Positions 54,871-62,532 of a DNA stretch of 64,000 nucleotides are shown here, in pieces. The notes under the pieces are model-generated. The model did no database searches, was not told the DNA's origin, and saw only the letters and a program-made list of their open reading frames with translations. Made by a program: the position numbers and the translations under genes. The stretch's first letter is position 1; each line of letters opens with the position of its first letter. Source of the DNA: Saprospiraceae bacterium (GTDB taxonomy: Bacteria; Bacteroidota; Bacteroidia; Chitinophagales; Saprospiraceae); the NCBI GenBank assembly GCA_027488935.1, contig JAIYAP010000022.1, positions 124,001 to 188,000 on the forward strand, in the 5' to 3' direction.

Positions 54871-55148
54871 GTTGGGTTTTTCAGGTTGGGTTTTTCGAAA
54901 AAAAACTGTATATATTGTTAAGGTCGCCCTAATAAGGCATTTCAACTTAAGTGAATAAACCGTTCATAATTTGTCCAACGCATTTTTCAACAAATGTTCC
55001 ACCGCTCCGAGGTCGGGGTTGATTGGCACTATGTTATTGCTACAAATATTCGATCTCTTAGAGGTCGAAATGCATCCCGAACTATTACACATTTCGTACC
55101 CGCTTGATTGATAATCAATTAATGTAAATTTTACCACACATCAATACA
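54871..55148. other. Gap between inverted repeats, with REP-like hairpins
   Basis: No gene is seen here. Two short hairpin-forming segments share GAGGTCG: CCGCTCCGAGGTCGGGG (55002-55018) and CGATCTCTTAGAGGTCG (55051-55067, 7-bp stem with TTA loop). The pattern looks like a dispersed REP-like palindromic element, which is inference. The segment is bounded by the perfect 33-bp inverted repeat pair. Confidence 0.45.
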
Positions 55149-55181
55149 CACTCATCACTCCTCACTCCTCACTCATCACTA
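55149..55181 (-). repeat. Inverted copy of the GAGTGATG-type repeat
   Basis: Read on the minus strand, 33 bases are identical to 54775-54807. The two copies could pair in the transcript to fold the 341 bases between them into a large loop. The next gene starts with GTG only 5 bases beyond this copy. Confidence 0.9.
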
Positions 55182-55186
55182 AAAAA

Positions 55187-55552
55187 GTGTACTGGATCAA
55201 ACCCACACCCGAAAATTCAAACCTGCCGCCCAGTTCCAGCGGCACGGTTCGGCTAAGCCGGCAGCATTTGTGGCTCGACGCGGATTTGGCGGCGATGGTA
55301 TTTGGGGAACTGACACAGGTGTACCTCGTTTATTATGCGCAGCAAAAAGCGTTGATGCTCGCGCCTTCGGATGATACCATTTTCCCTACCTTGCACAAGG
55401 CCGTGAAAGTGATGCTGAAAAGCCGAAATTTGCAGGGTGATAAAACCATCACGCTGCAGGAATTACTCATTGATCAGGAAATAGACGATACAGACCGGGA
55501 TTTGCCTTTTACGGTGTCACCGGATATGCGTTTGTTGCACATTACCCTTTAA
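55187..55552 (+). CDS. Hypothetical protein of the hydrogenase locus
   Basis: This 121-residue protein uses a GTG start; no in-frame ATG lies upstream. It has a Pro/Ser-rich start and a mixed alpha/beta body (VRLSRQHLWLDADLAAMVFGELTQVYLVYYAQQKALML, then LPFTVSPDMRLLHI). It has no cysteine motif. It is not a family I recognise. Its place between the protease and the TPR protein suggests a maturation or assembly role for the hydrogenase, which is inference. Confidence 0.6.
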   Translation: MYWIKPTPENSNLPPSSSGTVRLSRQHLWLDADLAAMVFGELTQVYLVYYAQQKALMLAPSDDTIFPTLHKAVKVMLKSRNLQGDKTITLQELLIDQEIDDTDRDLPFTVSPDMRLLHITL

Positions 55553-55564
55553 CTGGAAGCATTT

Positions 55565-57073
55565 ATGTGTACGTTGTACGTTACCCCCGAATTACTTGAA
55601 CAGACAAAATCCATTATCGAGCGGGAATACCGGCTGGGTGAAGTGGTGGAAATTGTGGACATGTTGCAAGCAGCCCCACGCTCCAGCGGGAGTTGTATGA
55701 TTATTTCGGCAAAAGGAATTGGTTTGGCGGTCGATTGGGACAATTACCAGCCACCTTTTTTGCTGCGCGAGCGTTTGCCCTTGGTAGCAGATACCCTGTT
55801 GGGGCTGGTGTACGTGAAATTGGGGAATTTTGAAAAAGCGTACGAATTACTGGCCAGCGATCAAAACCTGTTGTCGGACATTGATTTATTGAACCGCCTG
55901 CAAAACGGAGCGCCTGTTTCAACCGAGCAATTGGCTGCCGATTATTCGGAGTTTGATGAATACCGTTTGCTGCATAATTCGGCCATTTTGATGCACTATG
56001 GGGATACGGGTCAGGCGCCCGATTTTGATAAATTGCGCTATTTTTATCGGGAAGCCTTGCTGGCCGCACCCAACGACGAGCACAAAGCCTTTACTGCGAA
56101 ACATTACGCCACCTTGCTCATCGATTATGATGATTTGGAGGGTGCAGAAAATATTTTAATTCCTGCTATTCAATACGCGCTTTCGGAAGACGCAAAAATG
56201 GAATTGAAAGCCACCCTTTGTGCAGTTTGGCTGAAAAAACTGGCCGTTCCGTACGACCAGGCTTTATTGGCCAACCTGAAAGATCAATTGTGGGCGGTGT
56301 TGCAGTATTATGAAAAGTCGGGCCGAACCCTGGAAGTTGGCTTGATCCTGCTCGATGCCGCACAAGTGGCCCAAATTTGCGAAAGCTGGTCGGAATCACT
56401 GGGGTACGTAAACCGCGCTTTGGCGATATTTGAGCAGGAGGAGCAACCGGGTTTGTTGGCCAATGCGTTTATGCGGCGCGGCACCACTTTATATGCCTGG
56501 GGCAAAAACGGCAATCCACAGTTTTACAAAGGCGCGATCGAAAGTTTTCAGGAGGCCTTGAAAGTATTTACCCGCGAAGATGCACCGGCGGTTTTTGCCG
56601 AAATACACCATCAATTGGGCGTTATTTACTCTGAAATACCTTCCGAGGTAAAGAAAAAGAGTATCTGGGCGGCAGTTTCGTCGACTTCGTTTAAAGAAGC
56701 GCTCGATTTTTACACCAAGGAGCAGTATCCCTATGAGTACGCATCCATTTGCAATAACTTCGGCAATGCGATGACCAAGTACCCGGATGCGATTCACAGC
56801 GACAACCACGAAAAAGCGCTGTTTTATTATGCAGAAGCGCTCGACATCCGCAGCGCAGCGCAATATCCCACCGAGCGGGCAGTGACCTTGCTCAATTACA
56901 TAGAGGCTTGCTGGTACATTGGCGATGAGCACACGGATTTTAACCAGGCCCGTTTTGATGATATGGTGCAAAAAGCGGAGGAAGTAAAAACCCTCGTCAG
57001 CGACCCAACGATGTTGGCAGATGCTAAAAACCATTTGGAAAAACTGGCACAATTGCAAAAAACGAACGCCTAA
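55565..57073 (+). CDS. TPR-repeat protein of the hydrogenase locus
   Basis: This 502-residue protein has helix pairs typical of tetratricopeptide repeats, mainly after residue 90 (for example LVYVKLGNFEKAYELLA, LLNRLQNGAPVST, SLGYVNRALAIFEQEEQPGLLANAFMRRG, SICNNFGNAMTKYP). An N-terminal segment (about 1-90) is not TPR-like. TPR proteins accompany group 2a hydrogenase genes in other phyla, so it may act in assembly or as an interaction scaffold. The gene starts 12 bases after the 121-residue protein. Confidence 0.8.
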   Translation: MCTLYVTPELLEQTKSIIEREYRLGEVVEIVDMLQAAPRSSGSCMIISAKGIGLAVDWDNYQPPFLLRERLPLVADTLLGLVYVKLGNFEKAYELLASDQNLLSDIDLLNRLQNGAPVSTEQLAADYSEFDEYRLLHNSAILMHYGDTGQAPDFDKLRYFYREALLAAPNDEHKAFTAKHYATLLIDYDDLEGAENILIPAIQYALSEDAKMELKATLCAVWLKKLAVPYDQALLANLKDQLWAVLQYYEKSGRTLEVGLILLDAAQVAQICESWSESLGYVNRALAIFEQEEQPGLLANAFMRRGTTLYAWGKNGNPQFYKGAIESFQEALKVFTREDAPAVFAEIHHQLGVIYSEIPSEVKKKSIWAAVSSTSFKEALDFYTKEQYPYEYASICNNFGNAMTKYPDAIHSDNHEKALFYYAEALDIRSAAQYPTERAVTLLNYIEACWYIGDEHTDFNQARFDDMVQKAEEVKTLVSDPTMLADAKNHLEKLAQLQKTNA

Positions 57074-57083
57074 GACTGGCATT

Positions 57084-57431
57084 ATGCACGAAATTTCCTT
57101 GGTACGCAACATTTTTCGCACTTTGGAGCAGGAGTTTTCGGAGGCCGAACGCGCCGAAATTACGGCCATTCACCTGCGCGTGGGTGTGCTCTCGAACGTA
57201 GAGCCCCTGCTGATGCAAAATGCCTTTGAAGCCGTGACCGCCACTGATGCGCCCCATTTCAGTGCCGTGCGCCTGGAAATTGAAACCGTTCCGATTGAAA
57301 TTTACTGTGAAAGCTGCGCGCAAAGTTCTGGCGTAGAAAACTACCGCTTTGCATGTGCCCATTGCGGCCAGCCCAACAACAACATTGTAAAAGGCACGGA
57401 ATTGTTGATTAGTCGGGTGGAATTTGGGTAG
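57084..57431 (+). CDS. hypA: Hydrogenase nickel incorporation protein HypA
   Basis: HypA delivers nickel to the large subunit with HypB. The 115-residue protein starts MHEISLV (H2 is the nickel ligand) and has the zinc site C75-ESC78 and C91-AHC94. The start at 57084 is fixed by the MHE motif. It converges with the DUF151 gene with a 9-base gap. No hypB is seen in the window. Confidence 0.95.
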   Translation: MHEISLVRNIFRTLEQEFSEAERAEITAIHLRVGVLSNVEPLLMQNAFEAVTATDAPHFSAVRLEIETVPIEIYCESCAQSSGVENYRFACAHCGQPNNNIVKGTELLISRVEFG

Positions 57432-57440
57432 TAGGCAAGG

Positions 57441-58004
57441 CTACACACCTCTACGCCGCTCTATCAAATCCCGAATACGCGCTGCACTTTCGTAATCTTC
57501 TTTGGCCAGCACCCGCTCCAGCAATTCTTCCAGTTCCGGCAAAGAATACTCGGCCAGCGAGCCTTTTTTATTGTTGGCAAAAAACACATCCGCCAAAATA
57601 CCGGCCTCTTCCACCACAAATTGAAAAGTGTAAATCGGCGCGTTAAAGCGTACAGCCATTGCAATCGCATCCGAGGCACGGGAATCGACGGTGAGTTGGG
57701 TGCCGTCGTTTTTTTTCAGGAGCAAACTGGCATGGAAAATCTGGTCGACCAGGCTGTGAATCAACACTTCCACCAATTCCACCTCAAGTGCGGCTAAGGT
57801 ATTTTTAAAAAGATCGTGCGTGAGCGGGCGCGCGGGCTTCATTTGTTCCATCGTAATGGCAATCGCCTGCGCTTCAGCAGCTCCGATAATCATGGGAATG
57901 CGGCGGCGGGTTTCGGTTTCTTCCAAAATCAGCGCATAGTTGCCGGGATTCGATTCGCTGGTCGACAAAGCCACCACGGCGAGTTCTTTTTTGGTATCGT
58001 ACAT
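57441..58004 (-). CDS. Bifunctional nuclease domain (DUF151) protein with UVR motif
   Basis: This 187-residue protein has a DUF151 (bifunctional nuclease) domain (about 1-140: MIIGAAEAQAIAITMEQMKPARPLTHDL, VDSRASDAIAMAVRF) and a C-terminal UvrB/UvrC-type motif (EDYESAARIRDLIERR). Such fusions are common in Bacteroidota. It starts 2 bases after the stop of the 74-residue gene and is probably the last gene of the hyp run on this strand. Any link to hydrogenase is unproven. Confidence 0.85.
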   Translation of the reverse strand: MYDTKKELAVVALSTSESNPGNYALILEETETRRRIPMIIGAAEAQAIAITMEQMKPARPLTHDLFKNTLAALEVELVEVLIHSLVDQIFHASLLLKKNDGTQLTVDSRASDAIAMAVRFNAPIYTFQFVVEEAGILADVFFANNKKGSLAEYSLPELEELLERVLAKEDYESAARIRDLIERRRGV

Positions 58005-58006
58005 CG

Positions 58007-58231
58007 CTATCCCAATTTTACAAAATGACACAAGGTCTCCACATCCGCAAAGGGCGCAATCACTTTTCCCAAATGGGTTAAACGATACACCCCATTGGTT
58101 TCTACCTCGATTGTGTAATCATTGGGTACATCCACATATTTGCCCCGGTCGGCCAAAATGGCAATATCGAAATGTTGCAAGGCAAACAAGAGCAGTGCTT
58201 TCGGATCAATTTCAGGTTCGGGGTGGTTCAT
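58007..58231 (-). CDS. Small hypothetical protein of the hyp locus (74 residues)
   Basis: This 74-residue protein overlaps the upstream permease gene by four bases (ATGA) and is followed 2 bases later by the DUF151 gene, so it is coupled to them. It has a beta-rich middle (YVDVPNDYTIEVETNGVYRLTHLGKVIAPF) and a hydrophobic helix (ALLLFALQHFDIAIL). It matches no family I recognise. Confidence 0.65.
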   Translation of the reverse strand: MNHPEPEIDPKALLLFALQHFDIAILADRGKYVDVPNDYTIEVETNGVYRLTHLGKVIAPFADVETLCHFVKLG

Positions 58232-58854
58232 GCTGTCAAATTTTCAAATACAATTTTACATCCAAAGCCAATACACAAGGTCGAAGATAAGCAAGTTAGT
58301 CCAAGACGTAAGGCGTAATTGTGCACCAATGCCCGGGAAAATGGCAAACTAAATACCCCCGAAGCCAGCAACATGCCCAGCACCGAACCCAATCCAAACA
58401 CCAGCAAATACGCCACTGCTGCCCATTGGTTGGGTATTTGGCTCATCACCAGCAGCACCAGCGAGCCACTACCCGCCAATCCGTGCACCAAACCCACACC
58501 ATACGCCAGCCGATGTCCTGCGTGCGGATGCGCATGGAAGTGTGGCTGCGTTCTCAAATGCTGCTCCATTTTGATAATTTTATACAGGCGGTACATGCCC
58601 AGGCCAATCAGCATCAAGCCCACCGTCGCTTCAAAGTAGTGAAAGGTGTGTTCCGCAATGGCCACCCGCCCAACAATGATCAAACAACCCACCATCAAAA
58701 TCGTGGAAGTATGCCCCAATCCCCAGGCAACACCGTCTTTTACCGCCAATACAAGGCTATCGCGCTTGGTCACAATGCTGCTCACCGCGAGCAAGTGATC
58801 TGCTTCGAATGCGTGGGTAAAACCGGCCAGAATGGCGAAGAGGACTGGAAACAT
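58228..58854 (-). CDS. Nickel permease, NiCoT/UreH-like
   Basis: This 208-residue membrane protein has about six helices and the HxxxxDH metal motif (H14-AFEADH20) of the NiCoT/UreH family, plus GVAWGLGHTSTI and a histidine-rich loop (HFHAHPHAGH) in the middle. It is expected to import nickel for the hydrogenase. Its four-base overlap with the 74-residue gene supports co-translation. Confidence 0.87.
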   Translation of the reverse strand: MFPVLFAILAGFTHAFEADHLLAVSSIVTKRDSLVLAVKDGVAWGLGHTSTILMVGCLIIVGRVAIAEHTFHYFEATVGLMLIGLGMYRLYKIIKMEQHLRTQPHFHAHPHAGHRLAYGVGLVHGLAGSGSLVLLVMSQIPNQWAAVAYLLVFGLGSVLGMLLASGVFSLPFSRALVHNYALRLGLTCLSSTLCIGFGCKIVFENLTA

Positions 58855-58858
58855 CTTT

Positions 58859-58895
58859 GTTTAGTTGTTAGTTTTTAGTTGTAAGTTGTTAGTTT
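58859..58895. repeat. Short TTAGTTG-type tandem repeat
   Basis: Units of TTAGTTGT and close variants repeat in the gap between the permease start and the NHL gene end, a simple heptamer-like repeat of unknown function. Confidence 0.6.
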
Positions 58896-58909
58896 GGGGT
58901 GACCAAACC

Positions 58910-58954
58910 CACTCCTCACTCATCACTCCTCACTAAAACACTCCTCACTACTAC
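58910..58954 (-). repeat. GAGTGATG-type repeat at the NHL gene 3' end
   Basis: Read in the direction of the NHL gene this stretch has units GTGAGGAGTG and GTGATGAGTGAGGAGTG like those at the protease gene. It encodes the last residues of the NHL protein (SVLVRSDE and stop). Confidence 0.8.
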
Positions 58955-60088
58955 GATGCGATGATTCCCCGTATCCGCCAACACAATCAAATTGCCTTCC
59001 GTGGAAATGGAAAATGGCCAGTACAGCATTTGATCGGTGCCAAAAACCGTAGCGGCATTTTCGCTGCCCATGGTAAAATCGGGTTTGCCAATCAGGTTTT
59101 GAGCGGGTGCATTGTTGGTATCGGGAACCGTATCAAACCAAAGAATGCGGCTGTTTCCGGTATCGGCGACCAAGAGGCCATTTTTGAAAAAACAGGCGTC
59201 ATAGCACCAGTTGAGGGTGTTTTTTTGCGGATAAAGGCCGTATTGGTTGGCGCCATTGCTTTCAAAATCGGGCTGACCAATCAATACCCGGGCTTTTTCA
59301 GTAAAGGCGTTTTCCCAGTGTTTCCAAACCAGTACTCGGAAATATTGGGTGTCGGCAATGGCCAATTGACCTTCGGGACCAATTTTTACAGAATACGGCC
59401 AAATCGCATCGGCTGGATCGTAATCGCGTTCCTCAAAACTGTCTTTCCCGATCACTCCATCGGCGGGGGTGTACGACTCGGTCGGAATGGTTTTAAAAAA
59501 CAACACGCGGCGGTTGCCCGTATCGGCAATCCAAAGCCGGACCCCATCGCTGAACACCCCATACGGCCAGTTGAGCGATTGCGCAGTCGGGTTGGCGCCA
59601 ATACCTTTTACATTGGATTGATTGTGTTCAAAATCGGGCTGACCTAACACCACATCGGCGGCCTGGCCATTTTCGGTGGGCATCGTGCGCCAAATAAGCA
59701 CGCGGTGGTTCCAGGCATCGGCCACGATCAGGCATTGCCCGTCGGACCAAATACCGGAGGGATATTGCAGGGAGTGCGCCGAAACAGGTTTGCCGGCATT
59801 GCGGCCCGTATCTGCATTTTCCTCCTGGCCCAGCACCAGATCGGGCGCGCAAAAGGTGGTCCCGATGGGTACTTTTTTCCAGATAAACACCCGATTTTGA
59901 CCGGTATCGGCCACAAAAAGGCTGCCGTTGGCAAGAAAAACCCCGCGTGGGGCCAAAAACGGATTGCCTTCATCGCCTTTAAAATCGCCCAAATGCTCCG
60001 TGAATGGGGGCAATACCGGCACTTCCCCCAGCACGGGCGGACCGGCCTTTTTCAGGGTAATATTGAGAATCGTGTCGTTGTTTTCCAT
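58916..60088 (-). CDS. NHL-repeat protein of the hydrogenase locus
   Basis: This 390-residue protein has five to six NHL-type beta-propeller repeats recognisable by phrases such as LFVADTGQNRVFIW, LIVADAWNHRVLIW, LWIADTGNRRVLFF and VLADTGNHRIVVV. It has no signal peptide, so it is cytoplasmic. NHL proteins sit in group 2a hydrogenase operons elsewhere, where they may aid maturation or electron transfer. It lies 6 bases downstream of hypE. The C-terminal residues come from a repeat. Confidence 0.87.
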   Translation of the reverse strand: MENNDTILNITLKKAGPPVLGEVPVLPPFTEHLGDFKGDEGNPFLAPRGVFLANGSLFVADTGQNRVFIWKKVPIGTTFCAPDLVLGQEENADTGRNAGKPVSAHSLQYPSGIWSDGQCLIVADAWNHRVLIWRTMPTENGQAADVVLGQPDFEHNQSNVKGIGANPTAQSLNWPYGVFSDGVRLWIADTGNRRVLFFKTIPTESYTPADGVIGKDSFEERDYDPADAIWPYSVKIGPEGQLAIADTQYFRVLVWKHWENAFTEKARVLIGQPDFESNGANQYGLYPQKNTLNWCYDACFFKNGLLVADTGNSRILWFDTVPDTNNAPAQNLIGKPDFTMGSENAATVFGTDQMLYWPFSISTEGNLIVLADTGNHRIVVVRSVLVRSDE

Positions 60089-60094
60089 AAAATG

Positions 60095-61156
60095 CTAGCA
60101 AATGCGCGGCAATTGTTCGCCGATCAACATATTCACGACGCGTTTTCCGCCGATTTTACTGGTGAGCACTACCTGGCGCGGATGGGCTTCCACGACTTCC
60201 CCAATGATGGCCGCTTGTGCCCCATATTCGAGGCTGCGCAACTGTTCCAAGCAGGCATCGGCCACATCCGCTGCGACAAAAGCCATAAAAATGCCCTCAT
60301 TCGCCACATACAACGGATCGAGTCCGAGCAATTCGCAAGCGCCTGCCACGGCTTCGGAAACGGGTATATTTTTTTGCCATAAATCGATGCCCAAACGGGT
60401 ATCCCGCGCAATTTCGTTGAGCGTGGTAGCCACGCCGCCCCGGGTTGGGTCGCGCAACAAGTGTATTTTTTCACCAAATGCGTCCAAAAGCTGCATTACG
60501 GTATGGTTCAGGTTGCAAGTATCGCTTTCGAGGGTGGTTTCAAATTCCAGGCCCTCGCGCACGCTCATGATCGCGACCCCATGGGTGGCCACCATGCCGC
60601 TGATCAAAATTTTGTCGCCCGCTTCTACCTGCCGAAAACCAATCTGTGCCTTCGGATGCACTGTACCGACGCCGGAAGTATTGATAAAAATTTGATCGCC
60701 TTTGCCGCGCTCCACCACTTTGGTATCGCCCGTAACGATTTGTACACCCGCTTTTTGGGCGGCAAACTTGATGGCAACCAAAATGTCCCAAAATGCCTGC
60801 ATCGGAAGTCCTTCTTCCAAAATCAGGCCCAGGGAAAGATATTGGGCATTGGCGCCGCACATCGCGAGGTCGTTTACCGTGCCGTTGATGGCCAATTCGC
60901 CAATATTACCGCCGGGGAAAAACACCGGACTCACCACATAAGAATCGGTGGAAAATGCGGTGCGGGTGCCGGCGGGCAAAGAAAAGATGGCGCCGTCGTG
61001 CCGTTCGTCGAGCAAATCATTTTTAAACAGCTCAAAAATGCCGCTTTCTAATAGTTTATGGGTCAAAACCCCGCCGCTTCCGTGTCCCAACATGATCTTG
61101 TCAAAATCCAGTTGGGGCATCGGGCATTGCAGCTGCATGCTTATTTTGTTGTTCAT
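60095..61156 (-). CDS. hypE: Hydrogenase maturation protein HypE
   Basis: HypE dehydrates a carbamoyl group on its last residue to make the cyanide ligand of the Fe centre. The 353-residue protein opens LGHGSGGVLTHKLL, has VTGDTKVVERGKGD and LRDPTRGGVATTLNEIA, and ends PRIC, so the C-terminal acceptor cysteine (C353) is intact. It is in an operon with hypD (21 bases). Confidence 0.96.
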   Translation of the reverse strand: MNNKISMQLQCPMPQLDFDKIMLGHGSGGVLTHKLLESGIFELFKNDLLDERHDGAIFSLPAGTRTAFSTDSYVVSPVFFPGGNIGELAINGTVNDLAMCGANAQYLSLGLILEEGLPMQAFWDILVAIKFAAQKAGVQIVTGDTKVVERGKGDQIFINTSGVGTVHPKAQIGFRQVEAGDKILISGMVATHGVAIMSVREGLEFETTLESDTCNLNHTVMQLLDAFGEKIHLLRDPTRGGVATTLNEIARDTRLGIDLWQKNIPVSEAVAGACELLGLDPLYVANEGIFMAFVAADVADACLEQLRSLEYGAQAAIIGEVVEAHPRQVVLTSKIGGKRVVNMLIGEQLPRIC

Positions 61157-61177
61157 CGTGTACCGTTTCCCGCCTGC

Positions 61178-62275
61178 TTATACCATTTCCATGGCTTGTG
61201 AAAAATGATAATAGGCCGCGCAAGCACCTTCGCTCGATACCATCGGAGCGCCCAAAGGAAACTGTGGGGTGCATTTTTTGCCAAATTGTGGGCACTCATG
61301 CGGCTTTTTTTGGCCTTTGAGTACCAGTCCGGCAATACATTCGGTGCTTTCTTCCGCCTTGGTTTCCGGCATTTCAAATTTCAGGGTAGCATCGTAGGCC
61401 GCAAATTCCGGACGCACCGCATACCCGCTCATCGGGATAACACCAATGCCCCGCCATTCGCGGTCGGTGGTTTCAAATACCTGGTGAATCACTTTTTGCG
61501 CCTCTGGATTGCCTTCAGGCGGTACCACGCGGGTATACTGGTTTTCGAGCCGATGTTCTCCTTTTTCAAGTTGTTGCACGGTCATTAGGATACCCTGCAA
61601 CAAATCAACTGGTTCGAAGCCGGTGACCACCACGGGTACTTTGTAGCGCTCCACCAAGGGATAATATTCTGAAATGCCCATGATGGTACACACATGTCCT
61701 GCTGCCAAAAAGCCCTCAATGACGCTATTTTCGTCATTCATAACTGCTTCAATAGCAGGCGGAACAAGCACATGCGATGCCAAAATAGAATAGTTTTTCA
61801 CGCCCGCCCGATGTGCATGCAGCACCGATAAAGCGTTGGCCGGTGCGGTTGTTTCAAAGCCCACCGCAAAAAATACAACTTCACGATCGGGATTATCCTG
61901 GGCAATTTTTACGGCTTCTAAGGGCGAATACAGGATGCGTACATCCGCCCCGGACGCTTTCGACTCGAGCAAACTGCGCTCCGAACCCGGCACCCGCAAC
62001 ATATCCCCAAAAGAACACAGGATAACGCCTTTTTCTTCGGCCAGCCACACCGCTTTATCAATCAGGTGCAAGGGCGTCACGCACACCGGACAACCTGGCC
62101 CGTGTACCATGTTGATCTCCGGTGGCATCAGGTTGAGCAGGCCGTTTTTGACCAAACTATGGGTTTGTCCACCGCACACTTCCATGATGGTCCAGCGACG
62201 GGTAACCGTTTTTTGCAAGGCTTCCAGGCACTTTTCCACCAGTTCCGGGTCGCGGTATTCGCTCATGTATTTCAT
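61178..62275 (-). CDS. hypD: Hydrogenase maturation protein HypD
   Basis: HypD is the iron-sulfur scaffold on which Fe(CN)2CO is built with HypC. The 365-residue protein shows MEVCGGQTHS (C34), VHGPGCPVCVTP (C62, C65), AVGFETTAPAN and the C-terminal cluster cysteines (CIAGLVLKG, HECPQFGKKCTP, SEGACAAYY). Length is normal. The hypC stop overlaps its start by four bases. Confidence 0.96.
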   Translation of the reverse strand: MKYMSEYRDPELVEKCLEALQKTVTRRWTIMEVCGGQTHSLVKNGLLNLMPPEINMVHGPGCPVCVTPLHLIDKAVWLAEEKGVILCSFGDMLRVPGSERSLLESKASGADVRILYSPLEAVKIAQDNPDREVVFFAVGFETTAPANALSVLHAHRAGVKNYSILASHVLVPPAIEAVMNDENSVIEGFLAAGHVCTIMGISEYYPLVERYKVPVVVTGFEPVDLLQGILMTVQQLEKGEHRLENQYTRVVPPEGNPEAQKVIHQVFETTDREWRGIGVIPMSGYAVRPEFAAYDATLKFEMPETKAEESTECIAGLVLKGQKKPHECPQFGKKCTPQFPLGAPMVSSEGACAAYYHFSQAMEMV

Positions 62276-62532
62276 ATTTGGGTATGTTCTATGAGTTCAT
62301 CAATTTCGCCAATCATGGATAAATACTCGAAAGTCTTTTGCGCCTCCTCCTCGTCGACCACACTGATGGCCACGCCCACGTGCACCAGCACATAATCGCC
62401 TTCCTTGGCGGCAGGCACCATTTCGAGGCTGGCCTCTTTGGTAATTCCGCCAAATTGTACTTTGGCCATGCGTACAAGTCCGTCGTAGCGGCTTTCGATG
62501 GATTGAATTTTACCGGGTATTGCTAAGCACAT
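62272..62532 (-). CDS. hypC: Hydrogenase maturation chaperone HypC
   Basis: HypC works with HypD and then hands the Fe unit to the large subunit. The 86-residue protein begins MCLAIPGKI with the essential C2 and has VLVHVGVAISVVDEEEA. It overlaps hypD by four bases and hypF by 23 bases. Confidence 0.96.
   Translation of the reverse strand: MCLAIPGKIQSIESRYDGLVRMAKVQFGGITKEASLEMVPAAKEGDYVLVHVGVAISVVDEEEAQKTFEYLSMIGEIDELIEHTQI

Noticed and set aside
55187-55552. Identification of the 121-residue protein as HucM
   Set aside because: It is adjacent to hydrogenase genes, but I see no sequence feature that ties it to HucM, so it is left as unknown.
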